The position numbers were made by a program, and so were the translations under genes. A stretch of 64,000 nt of DNA from JBAYIE01 sp965279165 (GTDB lineage Bacteria > Bacteroidota > Bacteroidia > UKL13-3), in contig OZ257140.1 of the NCBI GenBank assembly GCA_965279165.1, forward strand, positions 3,100,001-3,164,000. The letters are read 5' to 3'. Within the stretch, counting starts at the first letter, position 1. Each line of letters starts with the position of its first letter. The notes below the pieces were generated by a model, which saw only the letters and a list, made by a program, of their open reading frames with translations, had not been told where the DNA came from and did not search any database. Positions 37,244 to 45,754 of the stretch are shown piece by piece.

Positions 37244-37702
37244 TCAAATTGCTGTTTTATACAACAACGCTTCCAACTCCGGTTGCAGTACAAATGCACC
37301 GTCTTCACTTATTGGCAGGTAATTGCTGTTTGGTGCATACGAACCAGATACGATGGTGCCGTTTGCTACTTCAAATGAACCAATTATATCCTGTGGTTTA
37401 GGTTTTGGTGTTTCCGGATTTCGGCGGTCGACCACGTAGACAAAACCTTTGTTTTGATTTTCGGAAAGTTGAATTACCTGATCCGAATAACCCGAAAAGA
37501 AGAGAATGGTTTTGTGGAAATGATCGATGAAAGCTTTGTTATACGTGATGTTTCCGGGAACCGGTGGTAAATTGTTATCGATTAATTTACCAACGATGCA
37601 TTTTTGATTGAGAGGAATATTCTTTTCAGTTTCAGGATCGATGAGGGATAAAAGAATTACATCGCTGTTGTTGATGTTTGTTTTTAGACTGTATATTTTC
37701 AT
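37244..37702 (-). CDS. Hypothetical protein paired with a porin
   Basis: The 152-residue protein has no signal peptide and no family I recognise. It is rich in beta-strand-like stretches (SDVILLSLIDPET, GFVYVVDRR) with a proline patch PETPKPKPQD near 115. It starts 1 bp after the stop of the porin gene, so both are probably on one transcript. It may be a cytoplasmic partner or an unrelated passenger; function cannot be assigned. Confidence 0.6.
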   Translation of the reverse strand: MKIYSLKTNINNSDVILLSLIDPETEKNIPLNQKCIVGKLIDNNLPPVPGNITYNKAFIDHFHKTILFFSGYSDQVIQLSENQNKGFVYVVDRRNPETPKPKPQDIIGSFEVANGTIVSGSYAPNSNYLPISEDGAFVLQPELEALLYKTAI

Positions 37703-37703
37703 A

Positions 37704-38819
37704 TCAAAACCACACGGTTATATTGCCAATCAATAAATTATCATTTGTAGCGTTATTTCCATTTCTGTCGAGGTAAACTTCTTTGTTGCTAAAGGCAGTC
37801 CGGCCTTCGAGGCGAAAGATTGCATTACTGCCAAATTTTCTGTTTACGCATAAAGAACTACTGTATGAACTAAATCCGAATTGGTTGGTGATACTTGAAA
37901 CCATTATCTCATTTAGATCTTCCATGTATTCAAATCTTCCTGTAACCGAGTATTCGTCATTTATTTTATAACCTGCACAAATATTTCCAACCCACCAGTT
38001 ATGGGATTTGGTTGCATTGTTGATGGTGTCGGTGTATTCTTGAATTCCAAAGGAGAAATCTCCGGTGAAAGACAATTTACCTCCGGTATTAAACAATGCA
38101 TATATATCGGTAAAGTATCGGTTCTTAAAGTGAGGATTGGCAACGGAACTCTCGTTTCCAGCATAATTACTCCAGTTAACCAATAATTTCTTGTTTATAT
38201 TGTATTCAATTTGGGTAACAACGGAAGCATAGGCGTTATTGTCTTCTATTTTTTGCCAGCCATTAACCAAATAAAGGTAGCCATTCATGTTTGGAAGAAT
38301 GGGAAACGACAATCTTGCACCTGAAAAATAATACGGAGAATATTCGGGACTGAAAGAACGGGTGTACAGCAAGTGGTCTTTGGAGATGGCGGTTTCGTTA
38401 GTAAAGGGAGATCCAAAAATACCGGCATCAAACCAAATGTTTTTTTCGGGACTTAAGTTAATGCCAACGGTTGCCTCTATCAGATTTTTGAATGTGCCTT
38501 TTTCAAGTGCATAATTATTGTTCATATAGGAACCGAATCCAGGTGTTAAGCGGGCTCTAACTCTTTTATTGGTATAACTTATATCGATATAAGCAAGGTT
38601 AATGGTTGCTTCGCTATGGCGTGACGACGAAATGGCATAAGCTCGTTCGCCGGAATTTGGTCGGTTAAAATCAAAACCATAATAAGCATCTACATATCCT
38701 TGTACCTTGATTTTACCTGCATCGGCAGTGTCATTGCGATCGAGCATACCGACATTGATTTGTTGGGAATAAACCAATATTGGGAAACCAAGAATTGCAG
38801 TTAAGAGAAATTTATACAT
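37704..38819 (-). CDS. Outer-membrane beta-barrel protein (OmpL/bbp2-like porin)
   Basis: The 371-residue protein has a signal peptide (MYKFLLTAILGFPILVYS) followed by alternating hydrophobic strands and Gly/Asn turns to a final aromatic residue (LLIGNITVWF), the C-terminal signature of barrel insertion. VQGYVDAYYGFDFNRPNSG, GSYMNNNYALEKGTF and NIWFDAGIFGSPFTNE resemble the beta-barrel-porin-2 family. The 152-residue gene follows immediately. The solute is unknown. Confidence 0.85.
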   Translation of the reverse strand: MYKFLLTAILGFPILVYSQQINVGMLDRNDTADAGKIKVQGYVDAYYGFDFNRPNSGERAYAISSSRHSEATINLAYIDISYTNKRVRARLTPGFGSYMNNNYALEKGTFKNLIEATVGINLSPEKNIWFDAGIFGSPFTNETAISKDHLLYTRSFSPEYSPYYFSGARLSFPILPNMNGYLYLVNGWQKIEDNNAYASVVTQIEYNINKKLLVNWSNYAGNESSVANPHFKNRYFTDIYALFNTGGKLSFTGDFSFGIQEYTDTINNATKSHNWWVGNICAGYKINDEYSVTGRFEYMEDLNEIMVSSITNQFGFSSYSSSLCVNRKFGSNAIFRLEGRTAFSNKEVYLDRNGNNATNDNLLIGNITVWF

Positions 38820-38982
38820 TGATTACACAAAGAAAATCTATTTTATATAAGGTACAAATGATAGAAAGAATAGTTGGTATAATCATAGATAGCATATTTT
38901 CATTCAAATCATTAAATCAACGTCATGATTACCTTGTATTATTAATCCAATCAGACAAACCATAATGGGATAATTTTATTAT

Positions 38983-39110
38983 TATGTCGTCCCTAAAGGG
39001 ACTTTTCTGCATGGTGTTTAATTTTTTTCTACCGATATGGCGTCCCTAACGGGACTTTGTGAAGATGGTCTAATTCTTTTTTACCGATATGTCGCCCCTA
39101 AAGGGACTGT
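38983..39110 (-). repeat. Three reverse-oriented GTCCCTAAAGGGAC units
   Basis: Three copies of ATATGTCGTCCCTAAAGGGACT-like sequence, each preceded by TACCGATAT (reverse complement of ATATCGGTA), are spaced about 55 bp apart. They are the same element as the array at 39209 but inverted, so the two groups converge. Confidence 0.85.
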
Positions 39111-39208
39111 ATTCACCGAATTTAAATATTAGGGTATTGCTGTGTTGTATTTTATGAATCCAGAAGTAGAGCAGTTTTTCGGAAGTAAATAAATACACAT
39201 TTTATTCT

Positions 39209-39760
39209 TGTCCCTTTAGGCATATAATTTCGGTGGCCTCGCATAATTCATAGATAAATAAAGTCCCATAGGGATGTAATATCGATAGAATCATACACCC
39301 GAACAACAAGCGAAGTCCCATTAGGGACGATATATCGGTAGCAACGAATAATTCATAGATAAATAAAGTCCCATAGGACGAGATATCGGTTGAATCATAC
39401 ACCCGAACGACAAGCGAAGTCCCTTTAGGGACGATATATCGGTAGAATCATACACCCGAACGACAAGCAAAGTCCCTTTAGGGACGATATATCGGTAGAA
39501 TCATACACCCGAACGACAAGCAAAGTCCCTTTAGGGACGATATATCGGTAGAATCATACAAACGAACGACAAATGAAGTCCCATTAGGGACGATATATCG
39601 GTAGAATCATACAAACGAACGACAAATCAAGTCCCATTAGGGACGATATATCGGTAGCAACGAATAATTCAAAGACAAATAAAGTCCCATAGGGACGTAA
39701 TATCGGTAGAGTCATGTAACCGCATGTCAAGAATTCCCAAAGGGACGTAATATTGATAAC
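39209..39760 (+). repeat. Eleven-unit, ~53-bp-period REP-like palindrome array
   Basis: Units anchored at AGTCCC (or variants) occur at 39209, 39262, 39314, 39367, 39418, 39471, 39524, 39577, 39630, 39683 and 39733, giving spacings of 50-53. Each is a palindrome AGTCCCTTTAGGGAC or AGTCCCATTAGGGAC followed by GATATATCGGTAG, then a 24-25-base linker of one of two types (ATCATACACCCGAACGACA or CGAATAATTCATAGATAAA). Linkers are similar to each other, unlike CRISPR spacers. Outer units are more diverged than inner ones. Confidence 0.92.
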
Positions 39761-39885
39761 ATATATTTTTCATTGTATCAAACCATAAAAATCGAATCCT
39801 GGATCAGCTAAATTGTATGTATTAATTCAATGATTTCAATGAAGAAAATCGTTTATGTTTCGTGTATTATTTTGTTAATTGCATC

Positions 39886-40326
39886 ATGGAATCAAATCAA
39901 ATACTCCTTCTATATAACCTGGCTTTAAATTCCTTAAAAAAGGAGATGGATGCTTTTACGAATGATGGTAAAATATGGGAGACTACCACTGGTGTGGGTA
40001 ATTCGGCAGGCAACCTCTGTTTGCATTTAACCGGAAACGTAAATCATTTTATCGGAGCAACGTTGGGTAATACCGGGTTTGTTCGCAATAGGGAGGCTGA
40101 ATTTAATACCAAGGGTTTAGAAAAAGCAGCCTTACTAAAGCAGATTGATGAAGCAATGGTAATGCTGGGAAATGTTATTCCGGCAATTTCACAGGAAAAG
40201 CTAAAAGAAGAATATCCGTTTGATTTTGCCGGTAAGGAAAATACGGAATATTACCTGTTGTTTTTTATAGCCCATTTTCATTACCATCTCGGACAAATAA
40301 ATTACCTCAGAAGGATATTGGGTTAA
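39886..40326 (+). CDS. DinB-family/DUF1572-like protein
   Basis: The 146-residue protein (ATG at 39886; an in-frame ATG at 39862 adds 8 residues) is a helical bundle of the DinB type, with helix-1 MESNQILLLYNLALNSLKKEMDAF, NLCLHLTGNVNHFIG (first His pair) and a C-terminal FIAHFHYHLGQINYLRRIL with the His triad. Such proteins bind a divalent metal and include thiol-dependent transferases, though most members are uncharacterised. It is convergent with the porin gene, with 4 bp of overlap at the 3' ends. Confidence 0.82.
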   Translation: MESNQILLLYNLALNSLKKEMDAFTNDGKIWETTTGVGNSAGNLCLHLTGNVNHFIGATLGNTGFVRNREAEFNTKGLEKAALLKQIDEAMVMLGNVIPAISQEKLKEEYPFDFAGKENTEYYLLFFIAHFHYHLGQINYLRRILG

Positions 40327-42206
40327 TCATACATTCTCCATCTCACTCCCATACGTAGGGAGTTTAATGCGATTGGATAATGGGCGGTGTAATACATTCC
40401 TTTTTTAATCCAATCCATATTCATGTGATCGAATACCACAAAAAGGGAAGCTCGTTTGATATCGCCTACAAAAAACGGACTGATAACAGGATAGTTACCA
40501 ATCACAACGTCATCTTGCAAAAAGAAATTTCGGGTTGCCGGCTGGTAAGCATACCCACGATATGCCGTATTATATAAAGCAGTAAAGCCAACTTGGAAGC
40601 GTGCTATACCAAATAGTCGGGATTGAAAATAGTAACGAATCATACCTGAAAATTCGGGAATCCTTATGTTGTTGCTGTTGGATTTTTGGTAATATAATTC
40701 GTGGTCGAAATAAAATTTCCAGTATTGAAATGTTTTAGAAAGGGAAAGGGTGTAAATGTTTATGTCGTTTTTGTCTTGCTGTGGCAATGCTTGCGAATTC
40801 ATAAAAACAAAATTTGATACTTGTTGATCTTTAAATACAAGTTTGAAATTATTGCGGAAACGGTTGGTATGAATCGCAATGGATGATATGAGGGTAGTTG
40901 TTTTATCGAATGAGTTGTTCCAGATAAAAGCATTTGATTTGTACAACTGATGAAAATAATCGGGACGGTTTATTTCGTACATCGTATAAATATGTACCGA
41001 AACGGGTTTAAAGTCGAATACCAATTTGGTATCTATTTTGAAGTCGTTGGCATTATAACCATCCAACACATAAGAGGCTCCTATATGTAAATTAGTTTTT
41101 TGGGTTTTAAAACTGATTAAATCAAAGGAGCCATCGATAATATAATTATGGTATTGTCGAACCAAAGCCGGCTGTGCCACATTTATCAACTCATGTCTGA
41201 TTCCTATAATTTGGTGTGCTTGTGCTGAATCCCCAAGAGAACCTAAATTATGCTGGCTTTTGCTACCAAAAATTTGAAATTGAAGTTGGTTGGTTAATTT
41301 ACCATAATACACCGAATCGTATGTTACGGTACCAATATCATAATATTGGTTTGGCAGCAAATAACTATTGGTGTCGCCATTATTTAAAAATGCATAGCTC
41401 CATTCGTTTGCATGAATTGTATAGATGAACTGAGAGGAAGGCGTGAAATCATAAGTGGTGTCTTTATCGGTTGTAATAAACCGGGATTCGCCAAATCTTA
41501 GAAACTGTTTTACAAAAACACTTCGGTTATGAAATTTGGTGGTGCTGTTTGCAAGGTTTGTATAAACTTGTTTGCGTTTACCGCTAAGTTCTTCAAATGC
41601 CGAATCGCTTTGTATTCCGCCACTTTCATCGTTTTGTCCGAAATTGAAGGTTAGATTAGCCAACAAAGCATACCGTTTGCGTTTGTTGTAATAGGAAGTA
41701 AAAGCATCGAAACCATACAAACTTGAATTTTGTTCGAGCAGAAAGCCTTCGGAGGTAATGCGATTCATTTCTAATCCGATATTCCACCGGGGGTTGATAT
41801 TTTGTGCATGTTTTAACTGCAGCAACAATAACTCGGCGCCACCTTGTGCATAGGTAATATCGGTAAATGGCAAGCGGGTGTTGATGTATTTGCAGTTTAA
41901 AGGATCTAGAATATAGATACCAAAAGGGTTAAATCCATACTGAAAACCAACAGGCCTTTCCAGGTCAACCAAAAGTGATTGTGCAGGTAAACCAATATTT
42001 CCCAAATCGTTGAATACGATTTTTTTATAAGCGGGATTATAAATTTCGAGGCGGTTGGAAGTGGTATCGATATTACGGTTACTTAAACCAAACTGAATAT
42101 CGTTTGCTGTAAAGTATTTAGTCAAAGGCTTTACAGCAGGTTCCTGGCTATATAGATAGCAAGGTATAATTAGAAGGATGTTAAAGAGTAGTTTGAACCT
42201 GTACAC
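40323..42206 (-). CDS. Putative porin (Bacteroidota Porin_10-like)
   Basis: The 627-residue protein has a signal peptide (MYRFKLLFNILLIIPCYLYSQ) and a long series of amphipathic strands. Characteristic are GLSNRNIDTTSNRLEIYNPAYKK, FNPFGIYILDPLNCKYINT and LPFTDITYAQGGAELLLLQ near the start, found in the Bacteroidota 'putative porin' family. It should sit in the outer membrane; substrate unknown. The T9SS protein gene lies 6 bp upstream on the same strand, so the two are likely one unit. Confidence 0.9.
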   Translation of the reverse strand: MYRFKLLFNILLIIPCYLYSQEPAVKPLTKYFTANDIQFGLSNRNIDTTSNRLEIYNPAYKKIVFNDLGNIGLPAQSLLVDLERPVGFQYGFNPFGIYILDPLNCKYINTRLPFTDITYAQGGAELLLLQLKHAQNINPRWNIGLEMNRITSEGFLLEQNSSLYGFDAFTSYYNKRKRYALLANLTFNFGQNDESGGIQSDSAFEELSGKRKQVYTNLANSTTKFHNRSVFVKQFLRFGESRFITTDKDTTYDFTPSSQFIYTIHANEWSYAFLNNGDTNSYLLPNQYYDIGTVTYDSVYYGKLTNQLQFQIFGSKSQHNLGSLGDSAQAHQIIGIRHELINVAQPALVRQYHNYIIDGSFDLISFKTQKTNLHIGASYVLDGYNANDFKIDTKLVFDFKPVSVHIYTMYEINRPDYFHQLYKSNAFIWNNSFDKTTTLISSIAIHTNRFRNNFKLVFKDQQVSNFVFMNSQALPQQDKNDINIYTLSLSKTFQYWKFYFDHELYYQKSNSNNIRIPEFSGMIRYYFQSRLFGIARFQVGFTALYNTAYRGYAYQPATRNFFLQDDVVIGNYPVISPFFVGDIKRASLFVVFDHMNMDWIKKGMYYTAHYPIALNSLRMGVRWRMYD

Positions 42207-42212
42207 GATTTA

Positions 42213-43625
42213 TTATTCTTTCACCAATTTGTGGTGCAATATTCCGTATTTATTTTTTAAGGTTACAAAATAGATACCAGAATTTAATTCCGACAAGGTT
42301 GAAATGTTTATTGTGTTTTGTCCTTGTTCAATGGCGATAGGTTGAATATACACTTCCCGTCCATGTATATCGTTCACGGTCAATATAGATTGAAACGAGT
42401 TTTGGGATATAAATTGTAAATTAAAGTCGTTCTTGAATGGGGAAGGAGAAATGGTAAACCGGTTTATGAATTCGGAAATATTCTCGGTTCCTACAGTAAT
42501 ATCATATTTTAACATGAACAATCCATTGGTCATATCGCTGGCGGCTATATTGCCTGATGGGAAATAAGGGTAAACCCCCCAACAGCCTTTATAGTTATCA
42601 TAAACGCCTGATGCATTCTGTGGGTAGGTATCGTAATAAGCATACATACGAGGATTCCGAGGTGTATCAACGGTATAAATGTAAACACCATCCTGGTACC
42701 AACTGATGTATAATTTGTTGCTAACCCAAAAGATATTATGCGGTGTTGCGCCGGTATGGGTATTGAAATGGGTGAGGTAAGTCATATCGTTCAATTCCCT
42801 GATTTGGTAAATTTTAACCGGCAAACCGTGTGGCGCTTCATCGGTAAAAGCAATATATTCACCGGTACTATCCACCCAACTGGTATGGTTATATCCGCTG
42901 TATGGATAAGGTGGTGAAATACTACCTAATGGTTTTTGGTTTGCGAGGTCGGTAAAATCAATTACGTATAGCCCTTTGTATTCACAGGAACAATATCCGG
43001 TATCATTCCTTACATAAATTTCGTGTACATGTTGACAGCTTAATGAACCAAACAAGGTTTGATCCATTTTACCGATAAAAGCCGGACTGTCGGGTATTTC
43101 AAGAGAAAGGATGTCCAAGCCACTAATGAGTTGGTTGTGTTTTTTGTTGATACACATGTATAGGCGCTTGCTTTCGCTGTTAATAAAAATACTATGGGTA
43201 TTATGTCCGAGTGTATCGCTTTCATATACGAGATGAACCGAATCGGGGAGAAATTGCAAGTCGTAAATTTGTAATTTGCCGGCAGGAGCATTGTCGCTAA
43301 CACAATACACATAATGGCTATAGGTTTCAATATCTCTGTTGATTGCGGTATTTAGTCCCCAACGGCGGTCGCACAGTTTTATATGTTCAGGATCAGATAC
43401 ATCAAAGAAATAAACCGAATCGGTAGATCCCATGATTACATATTCCTTTCCGGAAGTCGAATCAACATATCCGGTGAGTTCGTTCCATCGCTGGTCGGGC
43501 ATGTTTGGGTTTGGAGGTAGATCAGGGTTATTCCAGTTTCCAAGCAATCTTAAATGGTATGCATCCTGGGCATTCGTTGATAATCCTATGAGGATAATCC
43601 AAATTAGGATGGACATTTTTTTCAT
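42213..43625 (-). CDS. Choice-of-anchor B family protein with T9SS sorting domain
   Basis: The 470-residue secreted protein has a signal peptide (MKKMSILIWIILIGLSTNA), then a beta-propeller-like body typical of the choice-of-anchor-B family (RWNELTGYVDSTSGKEYVIMGSTDSVYFFDVSDP, AINRDIETYSHYVYCVSD, GHNTHSIFINSESKRLYMC, AYYDTYPQ, CWGVYPYFPSGNIAASDM) and a C-terminal sorting domain (FTISPSPFKNDFNLQF ... SGIYFVTLKN). It is expected at the cell surface. Role unknown; the family includes adhesion-like propellers. It precedes the putative porin by 6 bp. Confidence 0.9.
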   Translation of the reverse strand: MKKMSILIWIILIGLSTNAQDAYHLRLLGNWNNPDLPPNPNMPDQRWNELTGYVDSTSGKEYVIMGSTDSVYFFDVSDPEHIKLCDRRWGLNTAINRDIETYSHYVYCVSDNAPAGKLQIYDLQFLPDSVHLVYESDTLGHNTHSIFINSESKRLYMCINKKHNQLISGLDILSLEIPDSPAFIGKMDQTLFGSLSCQHVHEIYVRNDTGYCSCEYKGLYVIDFTDLANQKPLGSISPPYPYSGYNHTSWVDSTGEYIAFTDEAPHGLPVKIYQIRELNDMTYLTHFNTHTGATPHNIFWVSNKLYISWYQDGVYIYTVDTPRNPRMYAYYDTYPQNASGVYDNYKGCWGVYPYFPSGNIAASDMTNGLFMLKYDITVGTENISEFINRFTISPSPFKNDFNLQFISQNSFQSILTVNDIHGREVYIQPIAIEQGQNTINISTLSELNSGIYFVTLKNKYGILHHKLVKE

Positions 43626-43715
43626 GGCATGAAGGTAAGCAAATAGGATAAATTAATAAAATCGGACCCCAACGCACATTTTTTTATTTGATTTATATAA
43701 ACCATTCTTTGGATA

Positions 43716-43723
43716 TAAATTTG
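43716..43723 (+). promoter_or_regulatory. Possible -7 element upstream of the 43735 porin
   Basis: TAAATTTG matches TAnnTTTG exactly and ends 11 bp before the ATG. A TTTG lies 25 bp upstream, farther than the usual 19, so this is a candidate only and would leave a very short leader. Confidence 0.35.
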
Positions 43724-43734
43724 CAAAACGAAGA

Positions 43735-45069
43735 ATGAAAAATTTGAAATTTTACCTTTCGCGTTCCACCTATTTGGTTTGGGTTGTATCGGTTACAATG
43801 GGTATGTCGTGCATTGCACAAAATACGCCCAACAAGGAATTGAAGTTTTTATTAAACGAAGACGGCTCACATTATATTAAATCTGCATTTACCGGCCAGA
43901 TTTGGTTGCGGTATATGGAAACCAATCCCGGAACCACGGTAAATGGGTTTGAACAAAGTAATATATTCGATATCGGTATTAGGAGGGCAAGGGCACAGTT
44001 TTTTGGAAAAATTACGGACAAGGTTTTCTTTTATAGCCAGATTGGAATCAATAATTTCGGTTATAATTCTCAACGAAAGCCGGGTTTGTTTTTCCATGAT
44101 TTGGCAATGGAATATGCCATTACAAAGCGATCGATTCATTTAGGAGCCGGATTAACCGGATGGACCGGATTTTTAAGGTATTCGTCGCCGGCTGTGGCAA
44201 GTATTTTACCTTACGATGCACCTTTATACCAACAAGCAACCAATGACGTTAACGACCAATTTTTACGCAAACTCAGTATTTATGTGAAGGGTAAATTAAA
44301 TAAGCTGGATTACCGCATAGTACTTTCAAAGCCAATGTTAATAGATTCGACCATTACATCGGTAAAAAAGATAAACACCAATGCCGACTTTTCCTATAAA
44401 CCACCGGCATTACAAACCAGTGGTTATTTAATGTTTCAATTATTAGAAGAGGAAAGCAATTTGTTGCCGTATACAACCGGATCTTATTTGGGTAAAAAGA
44501 ATGTTTTAAACATCGGAGCCGGGTTTCAATTTCAGCCGGATGCTGTTTGGTATTATGGTGATATGGTAACCAAAGACACCTTTTATCAGGATATGCTGCA
44601 TGTTGGGTTAGATTTATTTTATGATACAAAAGTGGGGAGTTCCGATGCAGCATTAACAACCTATTTGGCTGTTTCACATACAGATTATGGGAAGGATTAT
44701 AGCAGAAATCTTGCACCGATGAATCCCGGTAATGCAAATTCTGGTACCAGTTTTAATGGGGGTGGAAATGCCTATCCAATGGTAGGTACAGGTAAGCAAA
44801 TTTATGGCCAATTGGGGTATCTTTTACCTTCTGCATTTTTTAAACAAGGTACAAGTCGTTTCCAGCCTTATGCCGATTTCACATTTGCACGATATACCAG
44901 GTTGAAATCGGATATGGTTGTTTGGAATATTGGATTGAATTGGTTGCTTGACGGGCATCGATCTAAAATAACACTCAATTATCAGAACCGACCGATTTTT
45001 GCCACCACTGATTTAAAAGAATCAGACCGAAAAGGTATGGTTGTTTTACAAATGCAGTTCGCGTTGTAA
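43735..45069 (+). CDS. Porin (phosphate-selective porin O/P-like)
   Basis: The 444-residue protein has a signal peptide (to about residue 29, VSVTMGMSCIAQ), then a barrel beginning SAFTGQIWLRYMETNPGT and FDIGIRRARAQFFGKITDKVFFYSQIGINNF, the pattern of O/P-type porins, and ends with the aromatic/hydrophobic barrel terminus MVVLQMQFAL. SC could be read as a lipobox, but the sequence is followed by AQN and not a typical mature lipoprotein. Its last codons and stop are part of the REP-like palindrome that follows. Confidence 0.85.
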   Translation: MKNLKFYLSRSTYLVWVVSVTMGMSCIAQNTPNKELKFLLNEDGSHYIKSAFTGQIWLRYMETNPGTTVNGFEQSNIFDIGIRRARAQFFGKITDKVFFYSQIGINNFGYNSQRKPGLFFHDLAMEYAITKRSIHLGAGLTGWTGFLRYSSPAVASILPYDAPLYQQATNDVNDQFLRKLSIYVKGKLNKLDYRIVLSKPMLIDSTITSVKKINTNADFSYKPPALQTSGYLMFQLLEEESNLLPYTTGSYLGKKNVLNIGAGFQFQPDAVWYYGDMVTKDTFYQDMLHVGLDLFYDTKVGSSDAALTTYLAVSHTDYGKDYSRNLAPMNPGNANSGTSFNGGGNAYPMVGTGKQIYGQLGYLLPSAFFKQGTSRFQPYADFTFARYTRLKSDMVVWNIGLNWLLDGHRSKITLNYQNRPIFATTDLKESDRKGMVVLQMQFAL

Positions 45070-45127
45070 GGGCAGGTCGCGAACTGCCCCTACAACGCGA
45101 ATTGTATGGGTCGGTCGCGACCGACCC
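45058..45127. repeat. Two TCGCGA-centred palindromes between a porin and dcd
   Basis: Arms 45058-45075 and 45084-45101 form an 18-bp stem with one mismatch; the left arm includes the porin's final codons and TAA. The second is the perfect 20-base palindrome GGGTCGGTCGCGACCGACCC at 45108-45127, ending 6 bp before the dcd stop. Both share the GGNCGCGANC core with a third copy at 56014. Confidence 0.9.
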
Positions 45128-45133
45128 CAACGG

Positions 45134-45670
45134 TTAAAATTTATTCTTCCACATCATGCTCTCAACCGGTTTAACGGTGCGCTTGCTGTATTTGGCGTTT
45201 TTCTTGGTATTGTACATGGTTTCGATGTCGCCTTCAACAACAAAATAAATGAGTTGTCCGATAGGCATACCCGGATAAATACGAACCGGTTGGGCACAGG
45301 ATATTTCCAAGGTCCAGGTATTGCAAAAACCAACATCGCCTTTTCCGGCTGTTGCATGGATATCGATACCCAATCGTCCGGTACTGGATTTACCTTCCAA
45401 AAAAGGCACGTGGGCATGGGTTTCGGTATATTCGGCGGTAACGCCAAGATACAAGGTGCCGGGTTGCAAAACAAAACCTTCGGAAGGAATTTCGAAAGTT
45501 TCTATTTTATTGTGCTCTCGGGCATCTAAAACCCTGTCTTTATAGGTTGCCAGGTATCTACCTAAGTGTACATCATACGAGTTTGTTCCGAGACATTCTT
45601 TGCGAAACGGCTCAATCATAATTGTGCCTTTTTCTATTTCCTCCAGGATCCGGTTATCTGATAATATCAT
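45134..45670 (-). CDS. dcd: dCTP deaminase
   Basis: The 178-residue enzyme has SYDVHLGRYL (near 28) and EGKSSTGRLGIDIHATAGKGD (near 99-119), whose S-S-x-G-R and Glu region form the active site, then ISCAQPVRIYPGMPIGQLIYF. It converts dCTP to dUTP for thymidylate synthesis. It is convergent with the porin across a REP-like spacer. The length fits the family. Confidence 0.95.
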   Translation of the reverse strand: MILSDNRILEEIEKGTIMIEPFRKECLGTNSYDVHLGRYLATYKDRVLDAREHNKIETFEIPSEGFVLQPGTLYLGVTAEYTETHAHVPFLEGKSSTGRLGIDIHATAGKGDVGFCNTWTLEISCAQPVRIYPGMPIGQLIYFVVEGDIETMYNTKKNAKYSKRTVKPVESMMWKNKF

Positions 45671-45754
45671 GAATTGTTTATGGTATAATTAGCTTGCTAA
45701 ATTAAATGATGCTATTGGATTGCAATCTACATTTTTTAAACATCGCATAGTGAT

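Larger units (their letters stand above)
38820..39885. repeat. Gene-free gap holding the palindrome array
   Basis: This 1.07-kb gap has no credible gene. 38820-38975 shows nothing recognisable. 38983-39110 has three palindromes in reverse orientation, 39111-39205 is unassigned A+T-rich sequence, 39209-39760 has eleven units in forward orientation, and 39761-39885 is plain leader of the next gene. Confidence 0.85.

Noticed and set aside
37099..37401. Frames across 37.1-37.4 kb
   Set aside because: They read through the 48-bp elements and into the antisense of the 152-residue gene.
39209..39760. CRISPR array
   Set aside because: The regular 53-bp spacing looks CRISPR-like, but the intervening linkers are similar to each other in two classes, the repeated part is a palindrome plus ATATCGGTAG, and no cas genes are in the window.
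45041..45529. 162-codon frame opposite dcd
   Set aside because: It overlaps a well-supported enzyme gene on the other strand and runs through the REP-like palindrome; no protein-like motifs.
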